Origin: SZUA-217 sp034658975
Lineage (GTDB): Bacteria; Actinomycetota; Acidimicrobiia; Spongiisociales; ZC4RG35
Direction of reading: 5' to 3'
NCBI GenBank assembly: GCA_034658975.1
Contig: JAYEGJ010000031.1
Location: forward strand, 1-14,560
Length of the DNA: 14,560 bases
Positions within the stretch are counted from its first letter, which is position 1. The number at the start of each line of letters is the position of its first letter. Positions 1 to 6,349 of this stretch are shown here, in pieces. The translations under genes were made by a program, and so were the position numbers. Below the pieces are notes generated by a model. The model was given only the letters and a program-made list of their open reading frames with translations, was not told where the DNA came from and did not search any database.

Positions 1-489
1 CGTAGACAGATGCTCAGTGTTGAAAACGATCGTTTTCGCTTTACGAACGTCGATCTTCCCGGTGTTGAGAGCCTCCCAGACCTGGGGGAGGCGTTCCCAC
101 AGGTCGGTGGCGAAACCCAACTCCGATTCAGCAGCACGACGGGTCAAGGTCAGGGCGGCTCGTATCTCGTCAGAGGCGTACTCCCATGCCTCCTCGGTTC
201 GTCCCATCTCGGCGTCGGTCCGATAAGAGACTTCCACCATGTCAGCCGCCAACTCCGCCTGGGAATGAGCGATCTGACGGTTACGGGCCTTCATGATCCG
301 GACCGTGTCAAAACCAGACAGCTTCGAACGGTCCACAGACTGAAGGATCCCCATCAGGAAAGGGCCAGGAGGAATCGACTCCAGATCATCAGGCAGCACA
401 TGACGATCCGTGACCGCCACTGGCGGACCACCAAATGTCGGTCCCTCCCCGCTCAAGAGCCCGACCACAGAATCAGTGTGACCGAACAT
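1..489 (-). CDS. DUF222 / 13E12-family protein, N-terminal part (runs off the left edge)
   Basis: Reading the minus strand from the ATG at 489-487 gives 163 codons with no stop before the window edge, so the 3' part of the gene is missing. The protein starts MFGHTDSVVG and has a helical body with segments such as AAESELGFATDLWERLPQVW and GKIDVRKAKTIV. I recognise this as the DUF222 domain, which in actinobacteria usually precedes a C-terminal HNH nuclease motif in proteins of about 400-500 residues. The HNH part would lie outside the window and cannot be confirmed. DUF222 genes are often multicopy (for example the 13E12 repeat family of mycobacteria). Third positions here use many T-ending codons (CGT, GGT, TCT, GAT, CCT), unlike the C/G-ending neighbours, which hints at separate ancestry. 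The ATG start is favoured because a near-consensus promoter lies directly before it and an in-frame stop lies upstream at 537-535. Confidence 0.8.
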   Translation of the reverse strand, partial: MFGHTDSVVGLLSGEGPTFGGPPVAVTDRHVLPDDLESIPPGPFLMGILQSVDRSKLSGFDTVRIMKARNRQIAHSQAELAADMVEVSYRTDAEMGRTEEAWEYASDEIRAALTLTRRAAESELGFATDLWERLPQVWEALNTGKIDVRKAKTIVFNTEHLST

Positions 490-496
490 GTGTTCG

Positions 497-525
497 ATCC
501 TATGGGGGTAGGAAACGGATGTCAA
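497..525 (-). promoter_or_regulatory. Sigma70-type promoter of the DUF222 gene, probably leaderless
   Basis: On the minus strand TTGACA (525-520) and TAGGAT (502-497) are separated by exactly 17 bases. The -10 ends 7 bases before the ATG at 489, so the expected transcription start falls at or next to the A of the ATG. AGGA inside the -10 could alternatively act as a Shine-Dalgarno sequence if transcription began further upstream. The rest of the gap from 490 to 570 shows no convincing terminator hairpin for the upstream ligase gene. Confidence 0.7.
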
Positions 526-570
526 TACCCCTAATCAAGGTTTTTCCGCGCTCACCCAACGTAACCTGAC

Positions 571-2067
571 CTAGCCCGCCGCTCGCTTGAGAGCCGCCCG
601 GTCCACCTTTCCCAGGTGGGTCTGGGGCAACTCGTCGACGAAATGAATCTGGCGAGGATGTTTGTAGGCCTCTAGATGGTCCAGGACCCAGTCGATCAGG
701 TCCTGCTCCTCGACGTCGCTACCCTTCACCACAAATGCCACAGGTCGGGCCAGCCCGGCTTCATCCGCGACGGCGACCACCGCGCAATCCCGCACCGCGT
801 CGTGATCCAACAGCGTCGATTCGACCTCCTGAGGACGGAACCACTTTCCCTTGACCTTGATCGCATCGTCGGCTCGGCCGCGGTGGGTCACATAGCCTTC
901 TGAGTCGATCGACACCAGGTCCCCGCCGACGAACCACTCGCCCCTGAAGGCATCGGCCGTCTTGTCCGGCAGCTCCCAGTAGCCGAGACCCAGAGAGTCG
1001 CCCTTCGCCCAGAGCCGACCCACATCCCCCGCGGGCACCTCGACCCCATCCTCGTCACAGGCCTTGATCTCGAATCCCTGCACCACCCGGCCCAATGTGC
1101 CCGGACGGACGTCGTCGACGGTGTTGCTGATGAAGATGTGCCACATCTCGGCCGTCCCCAAGCCATCGAGAAGCTCGACCCCGTAGGCGTCCTTCCAACG
1201 GTGATAGAGGGTCTCGGGAAGCGCCTCCCCCGCTGAGGTGGCGAGCCTCAAGGACGACAGGTCCTGGTCGCGCCCACCGGAGGCGGAGAGCATCTGATTG
1301 ATCGCAGATGGAACGTTGACCATGACCGTTGGTCGATGGGTTGCGATCCGGTCGAACAATGCGGCAGGCGTGGGGTGCGCCTCGAAAAGCACCGCAGAAG
1401 CTCCTACCGAGAGGGGGAACAAGAGGTTGGACCCCGTGGCGTATCCGAAGTAGAGCTTGGGAACAGAGATCGTGATGTCGTCCTCGGTGAGACCCAACGC
1501 TCCCTGCCCGTAGAGCCTCGTCGTGTTGACCAGGCTCTTGTGGGTCTGAACAGCCGCCTTGGGTGCGCCGGTAGTACCCCCCGAGAACAGCCAGATCGCC
1601 GGGTCGTCCGGGGCAGTTGCGACCGTCTCGACCGAGGCCGGGGGCGGCTCGAAGTCATAGGGAACCTCGATGACCGCAGGGCCGTCTTTAAACGTCGAAG
1701 ATAGGAAGTTGTCGATGTGCTCCTCGTGGACCACGGCCGCAGCCGCCCGAGCCTGGGCGATGGCGATGCTCAGCGGTTGCGGTGCCAACCCCGGGTTGAG
1801 CATGACGACCACCGCCCCAATCCGCATCGTGCCGAACAGCGTCGCGGCGAAGTCCGGTCCGTCGGGCAACACGATCAGTACGCGGTCCCCACAACCGACC
1901 CCCGCGTTCAGGAGCAACCGGGCAAAGGCGGACACCCGCTCGTCCAACTCGCGGTACGAGACGGTCATGTGATCCAACCGCAGGGCAATCCGATCGCCGC
2001 GACCTTCGGCGAGGCGGTCTCGCAGGAAGAAGGAATCGGCATTGAGGTTGTCGGGCCACACGGTCAT
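571..2067 (-). CDS. Benzoate-CoA-ligase-family aryl-CoA synthetase (AMP-forming)
   Basis: This 498-residue ANL-superfamily enzyme would activate a carboxylic acid to its acyl-AMP and then its CoA thioester in the cytosol. Seen in the sequence are the P-loop SGGTTGAPK (about 162-170), the core motif DGLGTAEMWHIF, the hinge motif GRADDAIKVKG and the C-terminal catalytic lysine in LGKVDR (about K487). The MWHIF stretch and the KLYFGYATG segment line up with MLHIF and KLFFAYGLG of benzoate-CoA ligases as I recall them, which points to an aromatic acid substrate such as benzoate or 2-aminobenzoate. The reading frame is open to a GTG at 2169, but that would overlap the divergent SDR gene. The ATG at 2067 gives a normal N-terminus (MTVWPDN) and has a -10-like box 7 bases upstream. 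Family is secure; the substrate is inferred. Confidence 0.88.
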   Translation of the reverse strand: MTVWPDNLNADSFFLRDRLAEGRGDRIALRLDHMTVSYRELDERVSAFARLLLNAGVGCGDRVLIVLPDGPDFAATLFGTMRIGAVVVMLNPGLAPQPLSIAIAQARAAAAVVHEEHIDNFLSSTFKDGPAVIEVPYDFEPPPASVETVATAPDDPAIWLFSGGTTGAPKAAVQTHKSLVNTTRLYGQGALGLTEDDITISVPKLYFGYATGSNLLFPLSVGASAVLFEAHPTPAALFDRIATHRPTVMVNVPSAINQMLSASGGRDQDLSSLRLATSAGEALPETLYHRWKDAYGVELLDGLGTAEMWHIFISNTVDDVRPGTLGRVVQGFEIKACDEDGVEVPAGDVGRLWAKGDSLGLGYWELPDKTADAFRGEWFVGGDLVSIDSEGYVTHRGRADDAIKVKGKWFRPQEVESTLLDHDAVRDCAVVAVADEAGLARPVAFVVKGSDVEEQDLIDWVLDHLEAYKHPRQIHFVDELPQTHLGKVDRAALKRAAG

Positions 2068-2102
2068 CGGCCCGACGCTAGCGAGAGGTACGGTGCGCCG
2101 AC
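2068..2102. promoter_or_regulatory. 35-bp divergent promoter region between ligase and SDR
   Basis: Only 35 bases separate the two start codons. The minus strand has TAGCGT (2080-2075), 7 bases before the ATG at 2067. The plus strand has TACGGT (2089-2094), 8 bases before the ATG at 2103. No Shine-Dalgarno sequence sits at a useful distance from either start; the GAGAGG at 2083-2088 is 14 bases from the SDR ATG. Two leaderless, overlapping promoters are the simplest reading. No convincing -35 boxes were found. Confidence 0.5.
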
Positions 2103-2912
2103 ATGCCACTCGCCTTAGTAACCGGTGCCTCGTCGGGGATCGGCCGCGCCACAGCTGTCGAGCTGGCACGAAAAGGCTTCCACATCGTCGCTTCGGGCCG
2201 CTCGGAAGAGCGAATGGCTCAGACTCTCGAGACCATCGCGGCCGAAGGGGGCACGGCCGAGTTCCTCCACCTCGATCTGGCCTCGCTCGACTCGGCGCGA
2301 GAGGCTGCGCGGGTCTTCGAGAAGACCGGACGCACCCTCGACGTTCTGGTCAACAACGCCGGAATCGGCGCCACGAGAGGAGTCACGGCCGACGGGTTCG
2401 AGATCCACTTCGGGGTCAATCATCTCGGTCACTTCATGCTGACCCACCACCTCCGCCGCACCTTCCGCCCCGGCACCCGGATAGTCCAGGTGACCAGCTC
2501 GGTTCACTTCCGCGCAGAGGGGATCGACTTCGACCGGCTCCAACGGAAGAGCCGCTCCTTCTACGGACTCCGGGAGTACGCCGTCTCCAAACTGGCCAAC
2601 GTCCTGTTCGTCAGGGAAATGGCCCGGATGCAGCCGGACTGGCGTATCTATGCGGTGCACCCCGGTCTGACTTACACCAACATCCTCCCCCCGTACGCCC
2701 GACCGTTCATGCGTCGACGACTGCTCACGCCCGAGCAAGGGGCGGACACCGTCATCTGGTGCGCGACCTCCTCCGACGTCGCCGACGAATCGGGGATGTA
2801 TTACGCAAGACGAAAGGCGGAGCCTCCGTCCCCGGCGGCTCAAGACGATGATCTCGCCAGAGAGCTGTGGAAGAGGTCCGAGATCTGGTGTGGCGTGGCC
2901 CCGCAGCACTGA
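2103..2912 (+). CDS. Short-chain dehydrogenase/reductase (retinol-dehydrogenase/WWOX-like)
   Basis: This 269-residue classical SDR has the nucleotide-binding motif TGASSGIG (7-14), NNAG (84-87), the catalytic serine region TSS (131-133) and the YxxxK pair Y159/K163 (YAVSK). SGR at 31-33, after the second beta strand, suggests NADP(H) is possible. The sequence FGVNHLGHFMLT and the HPG segment after the active site resemble the retinol dehydrogenase/WW-domain oxidoreductase branch, whose bacterial members have varied or unknown substrates. The gene diverges from the aryl-CoA ligase and ends 20 bases before the tryptophan dioxygenase, so it may serve the same aromatic pathway. That role is inferred, and the substrate cannot be read from the sequence. 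Confidence 0.88.
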   Translation: MPLALVTGASSGIGRATAVELARKGFHIVASGRSEERMAQTLETIAAEGGTAEFLHLDLASLDSAREAARVFEKTGRTLDVLVNNAGIGATRGVTADGFEIHFGVNHLGHFMLTHHLRRTFRPGTRIVQVTSSVHFRAEGIDFDRLQRKSRSFYGLREYAVSKLANVLFVREMARMQPDWRIYAVHPGLTYTNILPPYARPFMRRRLLTPEQGADTVIWCATSSDVADESGMYYARRKAEPPSPAAQDDDLARELWKRSEIWCGVAPQH

Positions 2913-2919
2913 CAGCCGC

Positions 2920-2925
2920 TAGTTT
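2920..2925 (+). promoter_or_regulatory. -10-like box (TAGTTT) before the tryptophan dioxygenase GTG
   Basis: TAGTTT ends 7 bases before the GTG at 2933. It fits the leaderless pattern seen before other first genes in the window and lies in the 20-base gap after the SDR stop. A weak AGG at 2927-2929 could instead act as a ribosome site if the gene is read through from the SDR. No -35 consensus is visible. Confidence 0.4.
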
Positions 2926-2932
2926 CAGGTCC

Positions 2933-4018
2933 GTGAGCGAACAACCTCTCTACTACGGCGACTACCTGCAACTCGATCGGATACTCCAAGCCCAGACACT
3001 GGAGAGCGGAAAGCACGGGGAGCCCGAACACGACGAGATGCTGTTCATCGTCGTCCATCAGGCTTACGAACTGTGGTTCAAGCAGGTGATCTGGGAAATC
3101 GACAGCATCGCCCGGATCTTCGGTCAGGAAGTACTCGACGAGAAAGACATGGGCACCGCCGTGGCCAGGCTGCGGCGCATCACGAGAATCCAGACGCTGC
3201 TGATTGAACAGATCGGGGTCATGGAGACCATGACTCCCCTCGACTTCCTCGATTTCCGTGACTACCTGTTCCCTGCTTCCGGGTTCCAGTCGGCCCAATT
3301 CCGGATCGTCGAGAACAAGCTCGGGTTGCTCCCGCGAGACCGGCTCTTCCTCGCCGGCGCCGAGTACACCTCGCGGTTCACCGAGCAGGACAAGGCCCGG
3401 GTCAAGGCCCTCGAGGATGCACCTTCGCTGTTCGATCTCGTCGAACGATGGCTGGAGCGCACCCCGTTCCTCGATCGCGGCGACTTCCGGTTCTGGGAGG
3501 CCTACCGCCAGGCCGTCCAAGCCAGGATCGAAGCCGACAGGGAAGTCGTCATCACCAACCCCAACCTCAGCGACGAGGAGAAGGCCGAACAGGTCAAGGA
3601 GTTCGGCCTCGTTCTGGGACAGTACGAGGCCATCTTCGACCCGGAGCGACATGAGCATGAACGCGAAGCCGGCCGTCTCCGCATGTCACATCGGGCGTTC
3701 CAAGCAGCCCTGTTCATCACGCTGTACCGCGATGAGCCCGCACTCCAGGAGCCCTTCAGGCTGCTGGAACTCCTCATGGACATCGACGAGGGCTTCACCG
3801 CATGGCGCTACCGGCACGCCCAAATGGCGCTCCGCATGATCGGGCGACGAATCGGCACGGGTGGGTCGGCCGGCGCGAAGTACCTGGAGAAGTCGGCGGA
3901 GAGAAGCCGCATCTTCGGAGACCTGTTCAGTCTGTCCACTTTCCTGGTGCCGCGGAAAGACCGGCCTGAGCTGCCGATGGAGATCGTCGACTCGATGCGG
4001 TTCCGATACGAGGGATGA
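2933..4018 (+). CDS. kynA: Tryptophan 2,3-dioxygenase
   Basis: This haem enzyme opens the indole ring of L-tryptophan to N-formylkynurenine. Family signatures are clear: YYGDYLQLDRIL at the N-terminus, HDEMLFIVVHQAYELWFK with the active-site histidine H42, FRDYLFPASGFQSAQFR with the substrate-binding arginine, and WRYRHAQMALRMIG with the proximal haem ligand about H295, followed by the GTGGSAG loop. At 361 residues it is longer than the roughly 280-300-residue enzymes of some proteobacteria. The extra length lies mostly in the middle, between GLLPRDRLF and RMSHRAFQ. The frame is open up to a GTG at 2867 inside the SDR gene, but homology begins right after the GTG at 2933, which also has a -10-like box 7 bases upstream. 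The stop overlaps the next start as ATGA, so the two genes are translationally coupled. Confidence 0.93.
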   Translation: MSEQPLYYGDYLQLDRILQAQTLESGKHGEPEHDEMLFIVVHQAYELWFKQVIWEIDSIARIFGQEVLDEKDMGTAVARLRRITRIQTLLIEQIGVMETMTPLDFLDFRDYLFPASGFQSAQFRIVENKLGLLPRDRLFLAGAEYTSRFTEQDKARVKALEDAPSLFDLVERWLERTPFLDRGDFRFWEAYRQAVQARIEADREVVITNPNLSDEEKAEQVKEFGLVLGQYEAIFDPERHEHEREAGRLRMSHRAFQAALFITLYRDEPALQEPFRLLELLMDIDEGFTAWRYRHAQMALRMIGRRIGTGGSAGAKYLEKSAERSRIFGDLFSLSTFLVPRKDRPELPMEIVDSMRFRYEG

Positions 4019-5169
4019 ACCTCAAGGGCCACTTCTCGAGGTTTCTCGAGTCAGAACCGGGACGCCTCCACTTCGCGGCGCACTCACACCATCCCTGGCC
4101 CGATGTGACATTCGAGGCACATCAGCAGGCCTGGCTGGACGCCGCGGAGATGATGGACGACAAGTGGGACCACATCTTCGGATCGATCATTCCCGAGACC
4201 AAGAACCGCATCGCCGGGATCCTCGGACTCGAAGACGGTTCGTCGCTGGCTTTCGCACCAAACACCCATGAGTTCGTGGTCCGCATCTTCTCGTCGATCG
4301 AGCCCCCGGTCAGGGTTCTCTCCACAGACTCGGAGTTCCACTCATTCACCCGGCAGTCGAGGAGGTGGGAAGAGGAGGGTCTTGCGATCGTCGACCGGGT
4401 GCCCGCCATGCCATTCGAGACCTTCGGCGAGAGGTTCACTCGCGAAGCAAGGTCCGGGGCGCACGACCTCATCTTTCTGAGTGAGGTGTTCTTCGATTCG
4501 GGCTTTGTCGTCTCCGACATCGACCGGATCGTGTCGTCGGTGTCGGACGAGAGCACGCTGATCGTCGTCGACGGCTACCACGCCTTCATGGCTCGCCCCA
4601 CCAACATCGGCGCCATCCAGGACCGGGCCTTCTATCTCGCCGGCGGCTACAAGTACGCCATGTCGGGCGAGGGCGCGTGCTTTCTTCATTCGCCCACCGG
4701 GTACGTTCCCCGACCCGTCAATACCGGCTGGTACGCCGGTTTCGGCCAATTGGAGACCGGAGTGTCGAGTCTGATCCCCTATGCGACCGACGGCACTCGC
4801 TTCTCCGGCGCCACCTTCGACCCGTCAGGGGTCTACCGCATGAACAGCGTGCTGAGATGGCTCGAAGAAGAGGGAATCGACACCGCGACGATCTCGAGCC
4901 ATGTGGCTAGCCTTCAGGATCGATTCCTCGCCACCGGCGTCGAGCCCGGTGAGCTGGTGCCACCAAGAGACCTGGGCCGGGGCAACTTTCTCACATTCCG
5001 GACGCCCGACGCATCCACCGCTGACGAAGCACTTCGCGATCGAAGGGTGATCACCGATCACCGCGGGGATCGGTTGCGAATCGGGTTCGGCATCTATCAG
5101 GACGAGTCGGACGTCGACAGGCTTTCGGCAGTCCTGGCCGACGTGCTCGCCGAGATAAGGCCAAAATGA
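4015..5169 (+). CDS. Kynureninase-like PLP-dependent enzyme (aminotransferase class V fold)
   Basis: This 384-residue fold-type I PLP enzyme shows VVDGYHA with D186 and H189 (cofactor-binding aspartate and histidine) and GGYKYAMSGEG with the Schiff-base lysine K213. That arrangement and the later NTGWYAG segment resemble kynureninase (motif YKY followed by a G-rich loop). Kynureninase cleaves kynurenine or 3-hydroxykynurenine to anthranilate or 3-hydroxyanthranilate plus alanine. Its start overlaps the tryptophan dioxygenase stop (ATGA) and is preceded by GAGGG, so the two are translated together and a role on a kynurenine-type substrate is likely. It is somewhat shorter than typical kynureninases (about 410 residues or more), and its N-terminal FAAHSHHPWPD is not the usual YLxGNSLG-type opening. 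A related desulfurase-like or other class V lyase activity remains possible. Confidence 0.75.
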   Translation: MNLKGHFSRFLESEPGRLHFAAHSHHPWPDVTFEAHQQAWLDAAEMMDDKWDHIFGSIIPETKNRIAGILGLEDGSSLAFAPNTHEFVVRIFSSIEPPVRVLSTDSEFHSFTRQSRRWEEEGLAIVDRVPAMPFETFGERFTREARSGAHDLIFLSEVFFDSGFVVSDIDRIVSSVSDESTLIVVDGYHAFMARPTNIGAIQDRAFYLAGGYKYAMSGEGACFLHSPTGYVPRPVNTGWYAGFGQLETGVSSLIPYATDGTRFSGATFDPSGVYRMNSVLRWLEEEGIDTATISSHVASLQDRFLATGVEPGELVPPRDLGRGNFLTFRTPDASTADEALRDRRVITDHRGDRLRIGFGIYQDESDVDRLSAVLADVLAEIRPK

Positions 5170-5951
5170 CCTCGGTGTCTGAAGTCCCAACCCTTCGAGT
5201 GGTTCCGCTGGAGCATATCCGGCGCCATGAAGAGATAGACCCGATGAGGGTTGAGCGTCTGATGGGGCGTATCGCGGCCGATGGCGTTCAGGTGAATCCA
5301 ATGGTCTGTTCGGAGGCACCGGGCGGGGAACTCGTGCTTCTCGACGGGGCAACGAGAACGGCAGCCCTGAAGGGCCTTGGCCTGGAGCATGCCGTGGTCC
5401 AGATCGTCGAGCCGACCCATTTCGAGCTGGAGACTTGGCACCACGTCGTCAGAGACTGTCCGGTCGAAAGACTCCTCCAGAGGATTCGGACCGAGGAGAG
5501 AATCTCGCTCACCGCCGTCTCGGGACCACCTCTTGTCCACCTCGTCGATGACTCTCGCTTCTCGGTCGTGAGCGACAAGATAAGCGCCAACGCCGCCCTA
5601 GCCGCTCTGGTCAAGACCTACATCGGCTCCTGGACGGTCAGTCGCGTGACGGATCCCAGTACCGACTCCGTCGCCTGGCGGTTCCCCGACTGGTCGATGA
5701 TCGTCGAGTTCCCCACCCTCACGGCGCAGGATGTGCTGACGGCCGCAGTCGAGGAGGATCTTCTGCCTGCGGGCATCACCAGGTTCATCGTCGACGGCCG
5801 CGCCCTGCGCCTGAACGTCGACCTCTCCATGCTCGAAGCCTCTGTCACCCAGGAGGAGAAGCAGGCGAGCCTCGAACGGATACTCGAAGACAGGGCCCAC
5901 GACGGGCGGATACGGCGTTACGAGGAAACTGTGTTCATCCTGGACGACTGA
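5166..5951 (+). CDS. ParB-fold protein resembling SbnI/SerK free-serine kinases
   Basis: This 261-residue protein begins with a ParB/Srx-like domain: VVPLEHIRRHEEID (12-25), IAADGVQVNPMVC (36-48), then LLDGATRTAALKGLG (58-72), which corresponds to the DGHHR-type loop of SerK. The C-terminal half has MIVEFPTLTAQDVL (178-191) and LLPAGITRFIVDGRALRLNVDL (199-220, key residues P201, T205, R206), which I read as a divergent form of the FPPKTTRH region of SbnI/SerK. Those relatives phosphorylate free L-serine; SbnI of Staphylococcus works in siderophore synthesis and also binds haem. Glu22/Glu23 could supply the catalytic base. No helix-turn-helix like that of chromosome-partition ParB was recognised. 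The ATG overlaps the previous stop (ATGA) with AAGG before it, so it is the third gene of the tryptophan operon. Its substrate and role are unknown. Confidence 0.65.
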   Translation: MTSVSEVPTLRVVPLEHIRRHEEIDPMRVERLMGRIAADGVQVNPMVCSEAPGGELVLLDGATRTAALKGLGLEHAVVQIVEPTHFELETWHHVVRDCPVERLLQRIRTEERISLTAVSGPPLVHLVDDSRFSVVSDKISANAALAALVKTYIGSWTVSRVTDPSTDSVAWRFPDWSMIVEFPTLTAQDVLTAAVEEDLLPAGITRFIVDGRALRLNVDLSMLEASVTQEEKQASLERILEDRAHDGRIRRYEETVFILDD

Positions 5952-6349
5952 CCCGGGATCACCGCCACGCAAACCAGTTCGACGACCGCACCAGGGTCGA
6001 CCAGCTCATCGATCCCGAACAGCGCCATAGGTGGGAAGTGCTTGCCGAACACCGCCCGGTAGGCGGCGCCGATGTCGTGGAGACTGGAACGGTATTCCTC
6101 GATCTGCGTTGTGTAGATAGTCATCGAGACCAGATCCGAGGCGGTCCCTCCGGCCTCGTCGATTACCAGCGCTACCGAACGGCAGGCGGCGGCGAACTGA
6201 TCGATCAGCCCTTCGGCGATAGTCATGTCCGCGTTGTGACCGGTCTGCCCGGCGATGTACAGCGTGTTGCCTTCCGCCGCCACGGCGCCATGGGAGAAGC
6301 CGACGGCGGGGGCCATCCCCTCGGGGTCGAACATGTGATGGCGCGTCAT
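5918..6349 (-). CDS. RidA-family (YjgF/YER057c/UK114) protein lacking the catalytic arginine
   Basis: This 143-residue protein has the Rid fold pattern: VGFSHGAVAAEGNTLYIAGQ, then QFAAACRSVALVIDEAGGTASDLVSMTIY, and a C-terminal VVELVCVAVI. Rid proteins are trimers with active sites between subunits; archetypal RidA deaminates reactive enamines such as 2-aminoacrylate. The RidA PARSTV-type segment that carries the catalytic arginine reads FPPMALFGI here, so that arginine is absent, as reported for several non-archetypal Rid subgroups. The function may therefore differ. The ATG at 6349 is chosen because it overlaps the crotonase stop (ATGA) with GGAAGGG just upstream; the longer form from 6361 is less likely. 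Its 3' end overlaps the convergent ParB-fold gene by 34 bases, using a C-terminal tail (PGQSSRMNTVSS) beyond the normal family end. Confidence 0.85.
   Translation of the reverse strand: MTRHHMFDPEGMAPAVGFSHGAVAAEGNTLYIAGQTGHNADMTIAEGLIDQFAAACRSVALVIDEAGGTASDLVSMTIYTTQIEEYRSSLHDIGAAYRAVFGKHFPPMALFGIDELVDPGAVVELVCVAVIPGQSSRMNTVSS

Noticed and set aside
10..534. 174-codon open frame on the plus strand
   Set aside because: It is antisense to the DUF222 gene, has no recognisable domain and a low-complexity, arginine-rich composition typical of a shadow frame.
2068..2169. N-terminal extension of the aryl-CoA ligase to the GTG at 2169
   Set aside because: The extra 34 residues are arginine-rich and unlike the family, and they would overlap the divergent SDR coding region; the ATG at 2067 has its own -10-like box.
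2042..2909. Long open frames on both strands over the SDR gene (plus 2042-2851, minus 2115-2909)
   Set aside because: The SDR frame carries all family motifs; the others are repetitive shadow translations caused by high GC.
2867..2932. Earlier GTG start of tryptophan dioxygenase
   Set aside because: It lies inside the SDR gene, and the added residues have no similarity to the family; the GTG at 2933 starts directly before the conserved region.
2840..3658. 272-codon minus-strand open frame over tryptophan dioxygenase
   Set aside because: It is antisense to a well-supported enzyme and has no domain; its acidic, leucine-rich composition is a shadow artefact.
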